IMG/VR virus record: IMGVR_UViG_3300024346_000454
Coordinates: 1 to 25,598 of that record
DNA: 25,598 bases
Source: a virus
Strand: one strand, 5' to 3'
Below the pieces are notes generated by a model. It saw nothing but the letters and a program-made list of their open reading frames with translations. It made no database searches and was not told the DNA's origin. Both the position numbers and the translations under genes were made by a program. Positions 1 to 6,068 of this stretch are shown piece by piece (positions within the stretch are counted from its first letter, which is position 1; the number at the start of each line of letters is the position of its first letter).

Positions 1-31
1 ATATCTCCGAATTTATGAAGTATTTAGCCTA
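1..31 (-). promoter_or_regulatory. Leader of the next gene beyond the window edge
   Basis: Read on the minus strand, this stretch contains GCTAAATA (positions 28 to 21) followed by GGAGATAT running to the window edge. The first matches the TAAATA core of the late-promoter-like boxes elsewhere in the window, including an identical 8-mer at 19748. The second is a good Shine-Dalgarno sequence. A further minus-strand gene therefore probably starts just outside the window. The gene itself is not visible. Confidence 0.4.
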
Positions 32-2173
32 TCAAAGATTCAATGCAATAACTGATTTAATAGCAGATCCGTCATTAGTTTTAAAGTAAAAATATGTTCT
101 AGTTTCAACGGGATCAGAACTTATAAAATCTCGCTTTAAATGCGTGGGATCGATTTCTATATCCGTTTGATATATAAATTCATTTTTAGGCACATTTACT
201 GTATCTGCTTCTGTATACGAAGTTAAATTCCAACGAATAAACTGCTTTCCATTGCTTTCTACTAGCTCAAACTTAGTTTCATTTGAGTTAGCTATCGGAG
301 ACATTACGGGTACAAAATTAGGTTCTAACGCTGTTCCTTCATTTTTCAAATATGTTAGTTTATATGAATAGTTGTCTGTGTAAGGTAACTTAGAACTATT
401 TAAAATATTAAGAGTGCTGTCAAATTTAATCAATAAACAATAGCTTGCATTTGCTTCTGTGTTATCCGATGATATGTAGAAATAAAGTTTGTTAAACTCA
501 TAGCCATTTTCTATACTAACATATCGTTTAGTGATAAGAAAATTTGTATTGTCGAACTTGGTAACCGATCTAATTATTTTATTATTTGCATTTGTAAGGC
601 CGCTACTGTCTAAAGTTTCTAAATCAGCTAGAATAGAATAAGATAAACTAGATTGAGTTGCAATAGGAGTGATAACTTGATTACTAGAATTGTATCTAGT
701 AGTTACAGAGTTATAAGTTCTTGTTGTTATATCGACTTCGTGTACAACACCATAATCCGTTGAATGAATTAAATGTAAGCTAGATTTTTTAGCTGCCATA
801 GAAATGTCATACGTTCTGTCAGCTACAGGAATTACTCTAGGACTTGCAGGATCAACTTCGATAATTCCATATTGATTATTTGATGCTTTCCAGTATAGTG
901 TATTAGGAGTCGTTGGATTTTCTATTAATACTGCCCAATCTATTTCACCTCTGACGTAAGTAGTTGTAGTGTCAGGAGTGATAATTTCCATGTCAGTACC
1001 GTACTCTGGACTTCTACTGTAAGTCAAACCATCTAACCAAGTTATAGTATAGTTACCGTTAGAGTAAAATTTTATGGCGGTGTTAACTAATTCCAAACCT
1101 ATTCTATAATGTTTACCTCTAGACAACGATATATTTGTTACAGTTGCACCTGTGGTGTTATAAATTGTAATTACACCATTTTCTTCTTTGAACAAGTAAT
1201 CAAAGTTAACATAAGTTGCTGTTGGATTAACAGTGGGATTATCCGTGTTTACTGCGCCAGGTGCAGTATCCCAACCTATATATGCAGGATCTCCTGATAC
1301 AGCAACCTTTTCGTAGCCTATTACATCGCCGCAATAATCTAAAATTGGTTTACTTACATAGAGAATCGGTTGTGAAGCAAGTCCCGATCTATCAAATACA
1401 GCTTCGATGTCTCCGGCAACCATTGCTTTAAGAGCATTGGCGTATTCAATACCATTGGCATCTTTAACGGTATAACCATCGCTGATGTCTTTAGCACGTT
1501 GTAAACTTTTTACTGTATTCTGTTTATCATTAATACCTAAAGGGTCAGCTAAATTCTTTTCTAATCTTGCTATTTCACTTTTTAATCTAGATGTCTGTGA
1601 TTTTAAATTGTTAGTAAAGGCATTAAGAGTCGGTGTCATTCCTAGACCAGTTGCTTTGGCCTGGCCAATAGCGGCTTTGAGATTTTTTAAATCTCCAGTC
1701 ATACTATTCCAATTAATACCAAATCCGCCTGCGCCGCCACCCAAGCACATACTAGGATTGCTTAGTTTACCTAATGCGCCTAAAATATTATTTGCTTGTC
1801 CAAATAAGTTGGCATTTAGCTGAGGAAGTAAGTCAGGTATCTTTGGTGCATGAACTGGGCTAGGGCATAATCCGCCCAAGCTAAACACATTTTCGATTTG
1901 CCCAAGAGCTTGATTTACACCATTGAGTATATTGTTGTAGCCACTGATTGCTTGAAAACCTGTTAACGCACTTTGCATTCCTGCTAATGCGCCAGCTAGA
2001 CTTCCTAACGCACTTACACCTGTTACATCTTTAAGTAAATCATCTATAGCGAGTTGAGCGCATATTAATTTACCTTTAAACAAATCTTTTAATCTGCCTG
2101 CCAATAGCATACAGATAAGATCTTTTTCGTTTTTAGGAAGAGGAGTAGGAAAGGTTATTTTTAAAGCTGACAT
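32..2173 (-). CDS. Large virion structural protein, probably baseplate or tail associated
   Basis: This is a 713-residue protein with no family I can name firmly. Residues 1-220 are rich in Ala, Gly, Leu and Asn, suggesting helices, and contain a Cys/Gly-rich stretch near CLGGGAGGFG (about 143-152). Residues 230-713 are rich in Thr, Ser, Asn, Tyr and Val with alternating hydrophobics, typical of beta-sandwich or fibre-like virion modules. There is no signal peptide and no catalytic motif. The start follows the stop of the PAAR gene by 3 bases, so the two are probably co-transcribed and the product may sit near the tail spike. Large size and beta-rich composition fit a late structural protein. 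A tail-fibre or baseplate-wedge accessory role is inference; mass spectrometry of virions would settle it. Confidence 0.6.
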   Translation of the reverse strand: MSALKITFPTPLPKNEKDLICMLLAGRLKDLFKGKLICAQLAIDDLLKDVTGVSALGSLAGALAGMQSALTGFQAISGYNNILNGVNQALGQIENVFSLGGLCPSPVHAPKIPDLLPQLNANLFGQANNILGALGKLSNPSMCLGGGAGGFGINWNSMTGDLKNLKAAIGQAKATGLGMTPTLNAFTNNLKSQTSRLKSEIARLEKNLADPLGINDKQNTVKSLQRAKDISDGYTVKDANGIEYANALKAMVAGDIEAVFDRSGLASQPILYVSKPILDYCGDVIGYEKVAVSGDPAYIGWDTAPGAVNTDNPTVNPTATYVNFDYLFKEENGVITIYNTTGATVTNISLSRGKHYRIGLELVNTAIKFYSNGNYTITWLDGLTYSRSPEYGTDMEIITPDTTTTYVRGEIDWAVLIENPTTPNTLYWKASNNQYGIIEVDPASPRVIPVADRTYDISMAAKKSSLHLIHSTDYGVVHEVDITTRTYNSVTTRYNSSNQVITPIATQSSLSYSILADLETLDSSGLTNANNKIIRSVTKFDNTNFLITKRYVSIENGYEFNKLYFYISSDNTEANASYCLLIKFDSTLNILNSSKLPYTDNYSYKLTYLKNEGTALEPNFVPVMSPIANSNETKFELVESNGKQFIRWNLTSYTEADTVNVPKNEFIYQTDIEIDPTHLKRDFISSDPVETRTYFYFKTNDGSAIKSVIALNL

Positions 2174-2176
2174 AGG

Positions 2177-2449
2177 TTATCCGTTGACGAAAACATCAGG
2201 ACTACCAGTAGCTCTAGGATGCTTGCAAGTATCAGGATCACCTTGTCGGTTGACTGAAATATTTTCTATAAAAACATTTCTGCTACCATTTGCAGTAAAT
2301 GGTTTAGAATGCGGAGGCAATCCGTGACCTTTCACTGGGCAACCATCAACACTGACTAACAAATTATTAGCGTACACAGATGATTGAATCACCTTGACAA
2401 TTTCTGCCCTGGCTGTATTTTTATCAAATAATCTGTGTACTGCTGGCAT
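2177..2449 (-). CDS. PAAR-motif protein, membrane-piercing spike tip (T4 gp5.4-like)
   Basis: A 90-residue protein that starts MPAVHR and contains HSKPFTANGSRNVFIENI, VNRQGDPDTCKHP and a C-terminal GSPDVFVNG. This is the usual PAAR pattern: a start of the type M-P-x-x-R, repeated S-x-N-V-F-x-N-G strands, and an R-x-G-D/H/C cluster that binds metal at the sharp tip. Family knowledge: PAAR proteins cap the beta-helical spike of contractile tails and type VI secretion systems, and in T4 the tip is gp5.4. Length matches the family (85-100). The gene begins one base after the stop of the Sm-like gene and is followed closely by the large structural gene, supporting a tail-module role. The metal ligands are likely among the His and Cys residues seen, but which ones is inference. 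Confidence 0.88.
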   Translation of the reverse strand: MPAVHRLFDKNTARAEIVKVIQSSVYANNLLVSVDGCPVKGHGLPPHSKPFTANGSRNVFIENISVNRQGDPDTCKHPRATGSPDVFVNG

Positions 2450-2450
2450 A

Positions 2451-2759
2451 TTATACTATGATACTACTAGAGTTTCTAACTGGCTTAATGCCAGTTGTGC
2501 TTTCTAAATAAGCATCACTAACTTGTTCGTTTGTATCAGCAACACACATAATAGTATGTGCTTTAAATGAGAAGTCACTGTTAGGTTCAGCAGTCATCAT
2601 AAAAGGGATCATTTGTAATCCATCTCTGCTAGCCGCTAGAATAACAGGCTTACTAATAGTAAGACCCTCTGCTGTTTGTCCTGTAATTTTACCAACAACT
2701 TCGTCGCCGTTGGCTAATTTCATACTGACTGTTTGTCCAATTTTGTTTTCTTTTAACAT
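2451..2759 (-). CDS. Small Sm-like (LSm-fold) phage protein
   Basis: A 102-residue product from the ATG at 2759. Residues about 7-35 read IGQTVSMKLANGDEVVGKI followed by a turn and LTISKPVIL, which resembles the Sm1 strand pattern (V-x-L-x-N-G-x-x-V-x-G-x-I) of LSm proteins. The rest, with YLESTTGI near the C-terminus, is unassigned. Sm-like proteins of phages are thought to bind RNA, but no function is established for this one. A GTG at 2786 in the same frame would add nine residues and overlap the glutaredoxin gene; I prefer ATG 2759 because AATAAATA ends exactly 5 nt before it and the glutaredoxin stop lies just upstream. No Shine-Dalgarno sequence is visible before this ATG. Confidence 0.6.
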   Translation of the reverse strand: MLKENKIGQTVSMKLANGDEVVGKITGQTAEGLTISKPVILAASRDGLQMIPFMMTAEPNSDFSFKAHTIMCVADTNEQVSDAYLESTTGIKPVRNSSSIIV

Positions 2760-2764
2760 ATATG

Positions 2765-2772
2765 TATTTATT
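2765..2772 (-). promoter_or_regulatory. Late-promoter-like box AATAAATA, 5 nt before an ATG
   Basis: On the minus strand AATAAATA is followed by CATAT and then the ATG of the Sm-like gene at 2759. The T4 late promoter TATAAATA spans about -13 to -6, so the transcript would start on the A of the ATG. The box overlaps the end of the glutaredoxin gene (its stop TAA is inside), so chance occurrence in AT-rich DNA is possible. The identical arrangement occurs at 19716. Confidence 0.4.
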
Positions 2773-3007
2773 GAGTTTTTAACCACGTGACTAGATCAGT
2801 ATAACCTCCAATGGCCTGATCATCGATAAAGATTTGAGGCACGGTGCGTGGTGCTGCCCCCAATCTTGTTGTTAGAGATTCTAACAATGTTTCTCTTGTT
2901 TCTGCTGTGATATAGTGTTCTGTGAACTCCCAGCCTTTGCTTTTAAACAAGTTTTTTGCTTGAACACAGTAAGGGCACTGGTCCTTGGTATACATTTCTA
3001 CTTTCAT
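2768..3007 (-). CDS. Glutaredoxin with CPYC active site
   Basis: A 79-residue thioredoxin-fold protein. The N-terminal strand KVEMYTKDQCPYC carries the classical dithiol active site CPYC (residues 11-14). TVPQIFIDDQAIGGY (about 55-69) carries the cis-Pro TVP and the GG-Y glutathione-binding segment. Length matches bacterial GrxC (about 80). Glutaredoxins re-reduce class Ia ribonucleotide reductase with glutathione, and this gene lies at the downstream end of the operon containing nrdA and nrdB. It starts one base after the stop of the other glutaredoxin gene. Confidence in the family is high; the electron acceptor is inferred from context. Confidence 0.93.
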   Translation of the reverse strand: MKVEMYTKDQCPYCVQAKNLFKSKGWEFTEHYITAETRETLLESLTTRLGAAPRTVPQIFIDDQAIGGYTDLVTWLKTQ

Positions 3008-3008
3008 T

Positions 3009-3281
3009 TTAACTTTCTTGATTTGTGTTTTTCCTTGCCATATAATCTGTTAGTCTAGTATATCCGACTACGGGAACGTCGTCTATGAAAACCACTGGCA
3101 CAGAAATACGATCAGTGTTCAATCTTTTCCCTAATTCATTAATAAGTGCATTTGAAGATTCACTAGTGAAGTCATCAGTGATGGTATATTCTATATAGTC
3201 ATAGTTATTTTCGCTTAATAATTTTTTAGATTCTTGGCAATATCCACAATTTTCCATTGTATAAATTTCTACTTTCATCAT
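3009..3281 (-). CDS. Second glutaredoxin, CGYC active site
   Basis: A 90-residue thioredoxin-fold protein with KVEIYTMENCGYC at the N-terminus (active site CGYC, residues 12-15), SVPVVFIDDVPVVGY (about 60-74) with the cis-Pro loop, and a short charged tail. It is clearly paralogous to the neighbouring CPYC protein but carries Gly instead of Pro in the active site, which is expected to change redox potential. Its start has two adjacent ATG codons (3281 and 3278), and it overlaps the stop of the upstream 51-residue gene by 4 bases. Context suggests service to the phage ribonucleotide reductase. A distinct partner for this paralogue is possible but not visible. Confidence 0.92.
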   Translation of the reverse strand: MMKVEIYTMENCGYCQESKKLLSENNYDYIEYTITDDFTSESSNALINELGKRLNTDRISVPVVFIDDVPVVGYTRLTDYMARKNTNQES

Positions 3282-3433
3282 TCGTCCCTAAATAAACTTT
3301 CTTCGTATTCTGTTAATGCGGCTTGAAACTCTTCTTCAGTTAATCCGTGCCAGCCAACACATTTGCCATTAGGGCTACGTCCGCAACCGCAGGCACCAAA
3401 TTCTTCTGTCTCTTCTTTTACTCTTACTTGCAT
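3278..3433 (-). CDS. 51-residue CxC...CxxxH protein, CDGSH-like or zinc-knuckle
   Basis: A short gene read directly from the sequence: ATG at 3433, stop TGA ending at 3278. The product starts MQVRVKEETEEFGACGCGRS, continues PNGKCVGWHGLTEEEF and ends ESLFRDE. Cys15-x-Cys17-x7-Cys25-x3-His29 closely resembles the Fe-S ligand set of CDGSH proteins (C-x-C-x8-C-x3-H), with one residue fewer in the long spacer and V-G-W in place of D-G-S. A zinc-binding knuckle is the alternative. AAGGA lies 7 nt before the ATG, and the stop overlaps the start of the downstream glutaredoxin (ATGA), so it is almost certainly translated. Its place among redox genes suggests a redox or metal role, which is inference. 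Confidence 0.72.
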   Translation of the reverse strand: MQVRVKEETEEFGACGCGRSPNGKCVGWHGLTEEEFQAALTEYEESLFRDE

Positions 3434-3442
3434 ATTATATCC

Positions 3443-3877
3443 TTATTGAAAGTTTTGTGGTGTATCATAAGTTTGAGCAAAGATATCTTTCTTTACTGCG
3501 CCATAGTCATTTGCACCGTGTTTGACAATAAAATCATTGCCAGCTGTATAATTTAAATCACCCCAAGATGTATGGATAACACCATCATGATCAGCCAGTT
3601 TAGCAAGTTTAAAAATCTTCTTAGGTGTGCAAACTCCATTGCCCAAGTCATCTTTCATTTGATGGAACTTTTCAGGAGTGATTGGATATTGTTCTCCTTT
3701 GGGTCCAGTCATAATATAATGACCTGCTAGATAGTTGACTGGGCCTTCTAAGGTTTGAACTGTGCCCGGCTCTTGAGCAATTTCATAACGCTCTTTGTTA
3801 GGCTTTTTAAATGTTTTAAATGATCCTTGATCAAACCATTTATCGTTAATTTGTGATGTTACTTCGTTAATTTTCAT
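3443..3877 (-). CDS. PGDYG-like protein, copy 2 of a tandem paralogous pair
   Basis: A 144-residue protein. It contains RYEIAQEPGTVQTLEG, a GHYIMTGPKGEQYPITPEKF segment (about 52-71), then KIFKLAKLAD, and a second related unit TSWGDLNYTAGNDFIV ... NDYGAVKKDIFAQTY. The G-x-x-[IV]-x...G-x-x-Y-x-I-x-x-x-x-F pattern resembles the small PGDYG domain, whose function is not known to me. Two similar units within one chain suggest an internal duplication. It is plainly homologous to the gene immediately upstream (shared YEIAQE, DDLGNG, KLA-LA, TS-G, Y-x-x-x-[YF]), which it overlaps by 4 bases. It sits inside the nrd operon. Confidence 0.65.
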   Translation of the reverse strand: MKINEVTSQINDKWFDQGSFKTFKKPNKERYEIAQEPGTVQTLEGPVNYLAGHYIMTGPKGEQYPITPEKFHQMKDDLGNGVCTPKKIFKLAKLADHDGVIHTSWGDLNYTAGNDFIVKHGANDYGAVKKDIFAQTYDTPQNFQ

Positions 3878-4290
3878 TGTGTTTCCCAGGGATATTCTAT
3901 TGCTGATAAGTCGTATAATTCTTCAAATACAGCTTTGTCTAATACTATATAGTCATCAGGATCTTGTAAAATAATATACTGATTGCCTGACGTATAACTT
4001 TTTTCTCCGTACGATGTTTGTAATGTACCGTTTTCGTTTGCAAGTCTAGCTAGACGTAATAATTTTTTAGTTCTACTGTTTCCGTTTCCTAAATCGTCAT
4101 TGCGTCTAATAAATTTATCGGCAGGAATAGCATATATGCCGTTAATTGGATCATTAATAATATAATCACCGGCATTGAAAGAAACAGAATTAATTGTTCC
4201 TGCTTCTTGAGCAATTTCATAAGTTTCTGTTCTTGTATTCTTTTCAAAAGTTAAAAATCCGCCATTTACAAAAAAATTATAATCAATCAT
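3874..4290 (-). CDS. PGDYG-like protein, copy 1 of a tandem paralogous pair
   Basis: A 138-residue protein homologous to the next gene downstream. It has YEIAQEAGTINS, AGDYIINDPINGIYAIPADK (about 41-60), RRNDDLGNGNSRTKKLLRLA, and a second unit YTSGNQYIILQDPDDYIVLD. The layout is an N-terminal GDYI-type unit, a basic linker and a C-terminal degenerate unit. AAGGAG precedes the ATG at good spacing, and nrdB ends 9 bases upstream. Function unknown. Placement between nrdB and redox genes hints at a link to nucleotide metabolism or protein modification, but this is only context. Confidence 0.65.
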   Translation of the reverse strand: MIDYNFFVNGGFLTFEKNTRTETYEIAQEAGTINSVSFNAGDYIINDPINGIYAIPADKFIRRNDDLGNGNSRTKKLLRLARLANENGTLQTSYGEKSYTSGNQYIILQDPDDYIVLDKAVFEELYDLSAIEYPWETQ

Positions 4291-4299
4291 ATAATCTCC

Positions 4300-5412
4300 T
4301 TAAATATTTGGTAGTGCATCGTAGTCTAAGTTGTCGCTCATTACGCCAATAACATAATTAGTGCTTTCACTTTCTTGTAATGCTGTTTGCTTTTTGCTTG
4401 TGTCGCTGTGCTTGTTAAACCAAGGGATCGGAGTGCTCTTAGGCGCAGGACTCTGATATTTAATACCTATTTCCTTTAAAGCGTTTACTGCGGTGTAATC
4501 AACAAACTCTTTTAGAATGTTAGCATTTAAACCAATAACCGGTCCCATCTTAAACAAATAGTCGGCCCAGGCTTTTTCCTCACGAATAACATCCATATAC
4601 AATTGGTATACTTCTTGTTCGCATTCACCTTTGATGGCGGCAAAGCGTGGATCTTCTTTAACAACTTGATTAATCAAGAAAGCTGTCCAGCCTTTGTGTA
4701 GTAATTCGTCTTGTAGAATCAAACTAATAATGTTGCCATTACCAATAAAGATTTTGTTTTCGACCATTGCTAAACTTGTGGCAAATGATACCATAAAGCG
4801 AAATGCTTCCAAGGCATAACTTGCGTGTAAGGCCATATAGATTGCTTTAATGTGTACTGTTTCTAATACTGTTTCTTTAGTAGGATCGGCAATTTCTTTA
4901 AGACAATTTAACCTATGTAAGTCATCATAATAATTACCAACACTACTTGCCATGTCTACAATTTCTTTTGTATCGTGGATAGTGTTGAATACGTCTTTAG
5001 GCACGTTGTAAATATTACGAATAATGTGACTATAACTACGGCTATGGATATTTGTTTCAAAGAATGTCCAATTATAAATTAATGATTCTAATTCTGGCAA
5101 TGATACCACAGGCGCGAAAACTTGACTAGGGCCGCGGCCTTGTAAACTGTCCAATGCTGTTTGTCTTAACAAGTTGCTAGTAAAGATATGTTTAACTGCA
5201 TCACTGGCTTCTTTAAAGTCGTTAGCATCTTTAGTTAAACTAATTTCTTCCGGTACCCAAAAGAAACCACGTGCCGTTGTTTCAAAGTCGGCAATCTTTT
5301 TATATTTTACTTCTTCAAATCGTTGAATAGTAACTGGACCTTCTGGATCCAAGAACATTTTACGATTTAAATAATCTGTTTTAGTGTTTAAGTTGTATTG
5401 TTGTTTACTCAT
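4300..5412 (-). CDS. nrdB: Class Ia ribonucleotide reductase beta subunit
   Basis: The R2 subunit generates the tyrosyl radical used by NrdA to make dNTPs. From ATG 5412 the product is 370 residues. Metal and radical residues can be matched to E. coli R2: Asp88 (TALDSLQGR), Glu119 and His123 (FFETNIHSRSY), radical Tyr127, Glu202 (ALEAFRF), Glu236 and His239 (QDELLH). The C-terminus VIGVMSDNLDYDALPNI is the acidic peptide that docks on NrdA. The first Glu and His are separated by three residues (E-T-N-I-H) rather than two (E-T-I-H in E. coli). ATG 5412 is preferred over an upstream in-frame start because AGGAA lies 8-9 nt before it and it forms an ATGA overlap with the aldolase gene. Confidence 0.95.
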   Translation of the reverse strand: MSKQQYNLNTKTDYLNRKMFLDPEGPVTIQRFEEVKYKKIADFETTARGFFWVPEEISLTKDANDFKEASDAVKHIFTSNLLRQTALDSLQGRGPSQVFAPVVSLPELESLIYNWTFFETNIHSRSYSHIIRNIYNVPKDVFNTIHDTKEIVDMASSVGNYYDDLHRLNCLKEIADPTKETVLETVHIKAIYMALHASYALEAFRFMVSFATSLAMVENKIFIGNGNIISLILQDELLHKGWTAFLINQVVKEDPRFAAIKGECEQEVYQLYMDVIREEKAWADYLFKMGPVIGLNANILKEFVDYTAVNALKEIGIKYQSPAPKSTPIPWFNKHSDTSKKQTALQESESTNYVIGVMSDNLDYDALPNI

Positions 5413-6068
5413 TTGTAATTTCCTGAAGCAAGTACTATCTTGCAAATATGTTCTAGTCGTTCTATGTGCTCATAAGCACGCCACGGTGTTGTGTCAATAG
5501 CAACGACTCCGTGACCTTTAATACCTACTATATCAAAGGCAATGTTGCCGTTATTGTCTAATTGTAACATCTTATGGCACTGGTCTGCAAGCTCTTGACT
5601 AATCGGAGGCACATCTCCTACATTAGGTGCAACTCGAGTATATCGATTAAGTTCGGGGAAAGCATCACTGATAGTGCTGAGATCGATACCGGCATGCATT
5701 GCGGCAATACAATATGTTGGATGCACATGAACAACTACTCGAACATCATCTTTATGCTGACCCATTTCTTTTTGTAATCCAAAATGTAATGGTATTTCTC
5801 CGCTGGGTTTTAAATTGGCACTAATATCAGTGTAAGGAAGATCTCGCCAATTATAATTAAAGGCAGCACTTCCATAGCCGCTATGAATACTTCTATCAAT
5901 GCTAATCTTTTTAAATTGATCGGGCTGTAAAGTTTGTTTCCGAACACCGCTAGGAGTAATGTAAAAGTGGTCACGATCGTGATGTCGAATGCTTACATTA
6001 CCATCACGACTAGTAATCCAGTTACGCTTATAAGCGTCTACCATAATATCGCAAATTGTTTCTAACAT
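5409..6068 (-). CDS. Class II aldolase/adducin family protein
   Basis: A 219-residue protein of the family that includes L-fuculose-1-phosphate aldolase and L-ribulose-5-phosphate 4-epimerase, zinc enzymes that cleave or epimerise sugar phosphates. Visible motifs: DGNVSIR (22-28), ITPSGV (37-42), PSGEIPLH with the likely catalytic Glu91, zinc ligands HVH (114-116) and His186 in KGHGVVA. Length is normal for FucA (about 215). The gene sits between nrdA and nrdB with a 1-base TAATG overlap upstream and a 4-base ATGA overlap downstream, so it is translationally coupled to both RNR subunits. All four expected active-site residues are present, so it is probably active. The substrate is not predictable; a sugar phosphate linked to nucleotide salvage is a guess. 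Confidence 0.88.
   Translation of the reverse strand: MLETICDIMVDAYKRNWITSRDGNVSIRHHDRDHFYITPSGVRKQTLQPDQFKKISIDRSIHSGYGSAAFNYNWRDLPYTDISANLKPSGEIPLHFGLQKEMGQHKDDVRVVVHVHPTYCIAAMHAGIDLSTISDAFPELNRYTRVAPNVGDVPPISQELADQCHKMLQLDNNGNIAFDIVGIKGHGVVAIDTTPWRAYEHIERLEHICKIVLASGNYK

Noticed and set aside
1485-1823. Plus-strand open frame of 112 codons
   Set aside because: It is antisense to the large structural gene, has no promoter or Shine-Dalgarno sequence and no recognisable motif.
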